Assembly: GCA_023055505.1 (NCBI GenBank)
Contig: JALIRH010000003.1
Coordinates: 1,417,501-1,481,500, forward strand
Direction of reading: 5' to 3'
DNA from: Callipepla californica brunnescens
Taxonomy: Eukaryota; Chordata; Aves; Galliformes; Odontophoridae
Length of the DNA stretch: 64,000 nt
The notes under the pieces were generated by a model. That model was given only the letters and a program-made list of their open reading frames with translations, searched no databases and had not been told where the DNA came from. A program made the position numbers and the translations under genes. This document shows, piece after piece, positions 62,061-64,000 of this stretch (position 1 is its first letter; each line of letters starts with the position of its first letter).

Positions 62061-64000
62061 TCAGCTATCTTTCGGTGCTCATTTATCCCATCTTTAATTT
62101 AGAAAATTCTTGATGTGATTCCAAAGAATTTCTTGGGAAATGAGAATCAATTCCCAAAAAAAACCTCAGGGATCTTCCACTTCTTTCCAAAAGACAGAGA
62201 GAGATCCAGCAGCATTAAAATCTGTCCACTGTACAATTTTCATGAGAGTTTCTTTTAAGTCTTATTTTTGTGGGTTTTTTTTTGTTTTGTTTTTTAATGA
62301 TGTCTTGTATTTCTTTTGTATCTCTCTAATCTCCCACAATGATCTGTGTTTTAAATGTTTTAAATGCTCATTAAAAACTCTGTTAGGTAAACGTATAAGC
62401 GTAATGCTCTCTAGACTGAAGATGCACTTCATATTAGTATAATGAGTCTTGAACAACTAATGGGATGAGAACTACGAGCTAAGAAAAGTTACCACCTGTG
62501 TATTCCACAAGTTCTACTGTTCATGATACCTTTCGTTCTATAAGAGCGGCTTTCAGGATATGCTAACGTGTCAAAGGAAGAAAAATATGTTAATATTCCT
62601 TAGAGGAAATGTTTTTGTAACAGAGTGGGGGTAAGAGTCTTTGTGATGTGTAGAACCCTCATGATTCATCTGCAAGATCTTGCAGACATAGGCTATTTTA
62701 TGTGCCTAATGAAACTGTAGACCATGTTTTAATTATGTGCAACACCAAATCCAGAACTTCCAGAAATTCCAATGTTTTTTGGCCCACAGCGTACAGGAGA
62801 AACAAACACATAAACAAATGCACAAAATAAGCATACAAAAAAAATCTTGCTATCTTCCTAAAATAGGAAAGAGAAATTGATCAGTTCTTGGGGAAAGAGT
62901 CAAGAGTCAACACTTGTGGCTTGGTGAAACTGGAAAATAGAAGCACTTCTGTACAAAGATGTATGTATGAATAAGGAGGATGACAGTCAGTAATTCTGTA
63001 AAGGATTTCTATCTATGTGGTGAAGTGGAAGGGTTTTATTAGAGGCAGACTAACATAAGTGTTAAGTTCTCTCAGAGAAGTTGGCCTTGTCATGATATTT
63101 GGAAGTGCTCAGATGTATGAGTATTTTAAATAATATTTTCTTCTACAGTCTGTTGGGGAAAAAATTATAATAATTGTAATCTGTGGACTCTGGAATCAAC
63201 AGAAAGGTGTCTATTTTTGATGAGTCTGATGAAAACCTAATTTCCAGTGCTGTCCACCTTTGTTAACCAATTCCAGAAAAAGAGGCAATATATGTTGCTG
63301 CCTGTGAATGTATTTTGATAATATTTCAGCTAGATGTCCATCCCCTTAAAAAAGCAACACTTTCATATCTCTCATGACTTGCCACCCATATATCAGATTA
63401 ATGAGCCATACAATGTAGGGGATGCGTTGTAGCATTGCATAATCAGTGCATGAAAAAGTGAAGGGGAGGAGAAGACAATAACAGCATATTTGAAGAATTT
63501 ATGGTGCAGAGCAATTATAATAATAAAAAGAAAAGAAAATTCTCGTCCAAGTGGAATTTACTACTTCTATCCATGAGCAGCAATATATTGTAAGATGCTG
63601 CCAGAACCTAGTAATGATTTTTTCTCATTATTTTATTTCCACTATGTATGAAACTGACAGGAGAAATAGGATGTATTTCATATATTAGATACATCAATAT
63701 ATTTAACAATTTTCTCTGTTATTTCTTCCTCATAGCAAAAAAGAAAGAAAACAAAACAAACAAACAAACAAAAAAAGATGTGCATTCATAAACAACTGTT
63801 ACACTATCTGAATTGAAGAGAAAAGAATATGTGTTGCGTATAGCACAACAGTTCAGGTCAGTTTTGTATATTAAATGTGTCATAAGGTGAATAAAAATGA
63901 AAGATAAAAAAACTAACTTATTTTAAATCAAATCAGCTATTGATAAATCCCAGAAGGGAAGTAAAAAACAAAGGAATAGATTGCAACTGATGAATGAATA
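62061..64000. other. Unique AT-rich DNA to the window end
   Basis: No gene or named repeat recognised. A CAAA-type simple repeat lies at 63752-63775. Short open frames only. Confidence 0.6.

Noticed and set aside
1..64000. CRISPR array, bacterial operon, tRNA or rRNA genes
   Set aside because: No regularly spaced direct repeats, no cloverleaf-forming A-box/B-box pairs and no rRNA-like sequence were noticed. The repeat content is clearly vertebrate.

Overview
This window looks like nuclear DNA from a bird, most likely a galliform. It is AT-rich, largely non-coding, CpG-poor outside repeats, and full of poly-A/T runs. The recognisable interspersed repeats are typical of birds. They include many CR1 LINE fragments on both strands, several with the CR1 3' end (diverged from the ATTCTATGATT-type tail), and four mariner fragments resembling the chicken element Galluhop/Mariner1_GG. 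There are also solo-LTR-like sequences of avian endogenous retroviruses. Species and chromosome cannot be fixed from the sequence alone. No intact protein gene, tRNA, rRNA, operon or CRISPR array was found. The window reads as a gene desert or the inside of a very large intron.

Layout. 1-62 is the end of a minus-strand CR1. 63-9304 is mostly unique AT-rich DNA with a few hairpins and simple repeats. 9305-12860 holds a plus-strand CR1 3' end, a minus-strand CR1 piece interrupted by a GC-richer unclassified repeat, and an old minus-strand CR1. 12861-16324 is unique, with one short coding-like island at 13320-13541 (minus). 16325-17645 is a composite of CR1 reverse transcriptase sequence, a mariner and an hAT-like terminus. 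17646-25039 is mostly unique, with a second copy of the unclassified repeat near 23.1 kb and a possible retroviral leader remnant near 21.6 kb. 25040-29620 holds four CR1 copies, one of which keeps the 5' region and endonuclease but lacks reverse transcriptase. 32545-35411 holds two mariner fragments on either side of a roughly 0.9 kb solo LTR. 35412-42754 is unique. 42755-45150 holds CR1, an ERVL-type solo LTR and another CR1. 45151-54070 is unique. 54071-57860 is the densest repeat cluster: mariner, CR1, then CR1 split by an LTR. 57861-64000 is unique except for CR1 at 60260-60850 and a second copy of the split-causing LTR, in the opposite orientation, at 61630-62060.

The parts do not form a working system. 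The history visible is repeated insertion, truncation and decay of retroelements. The points most worth checking are listed first here: the common breakpoint of the mariner copies, the paired inverted LTRs, the CR1 with an internal deletion, the LTR with a candidate target-site duplication, and the coding-like island with a good splice acceptor. Family names rest on recall of avian repeat consensus sequences, not on a database search.
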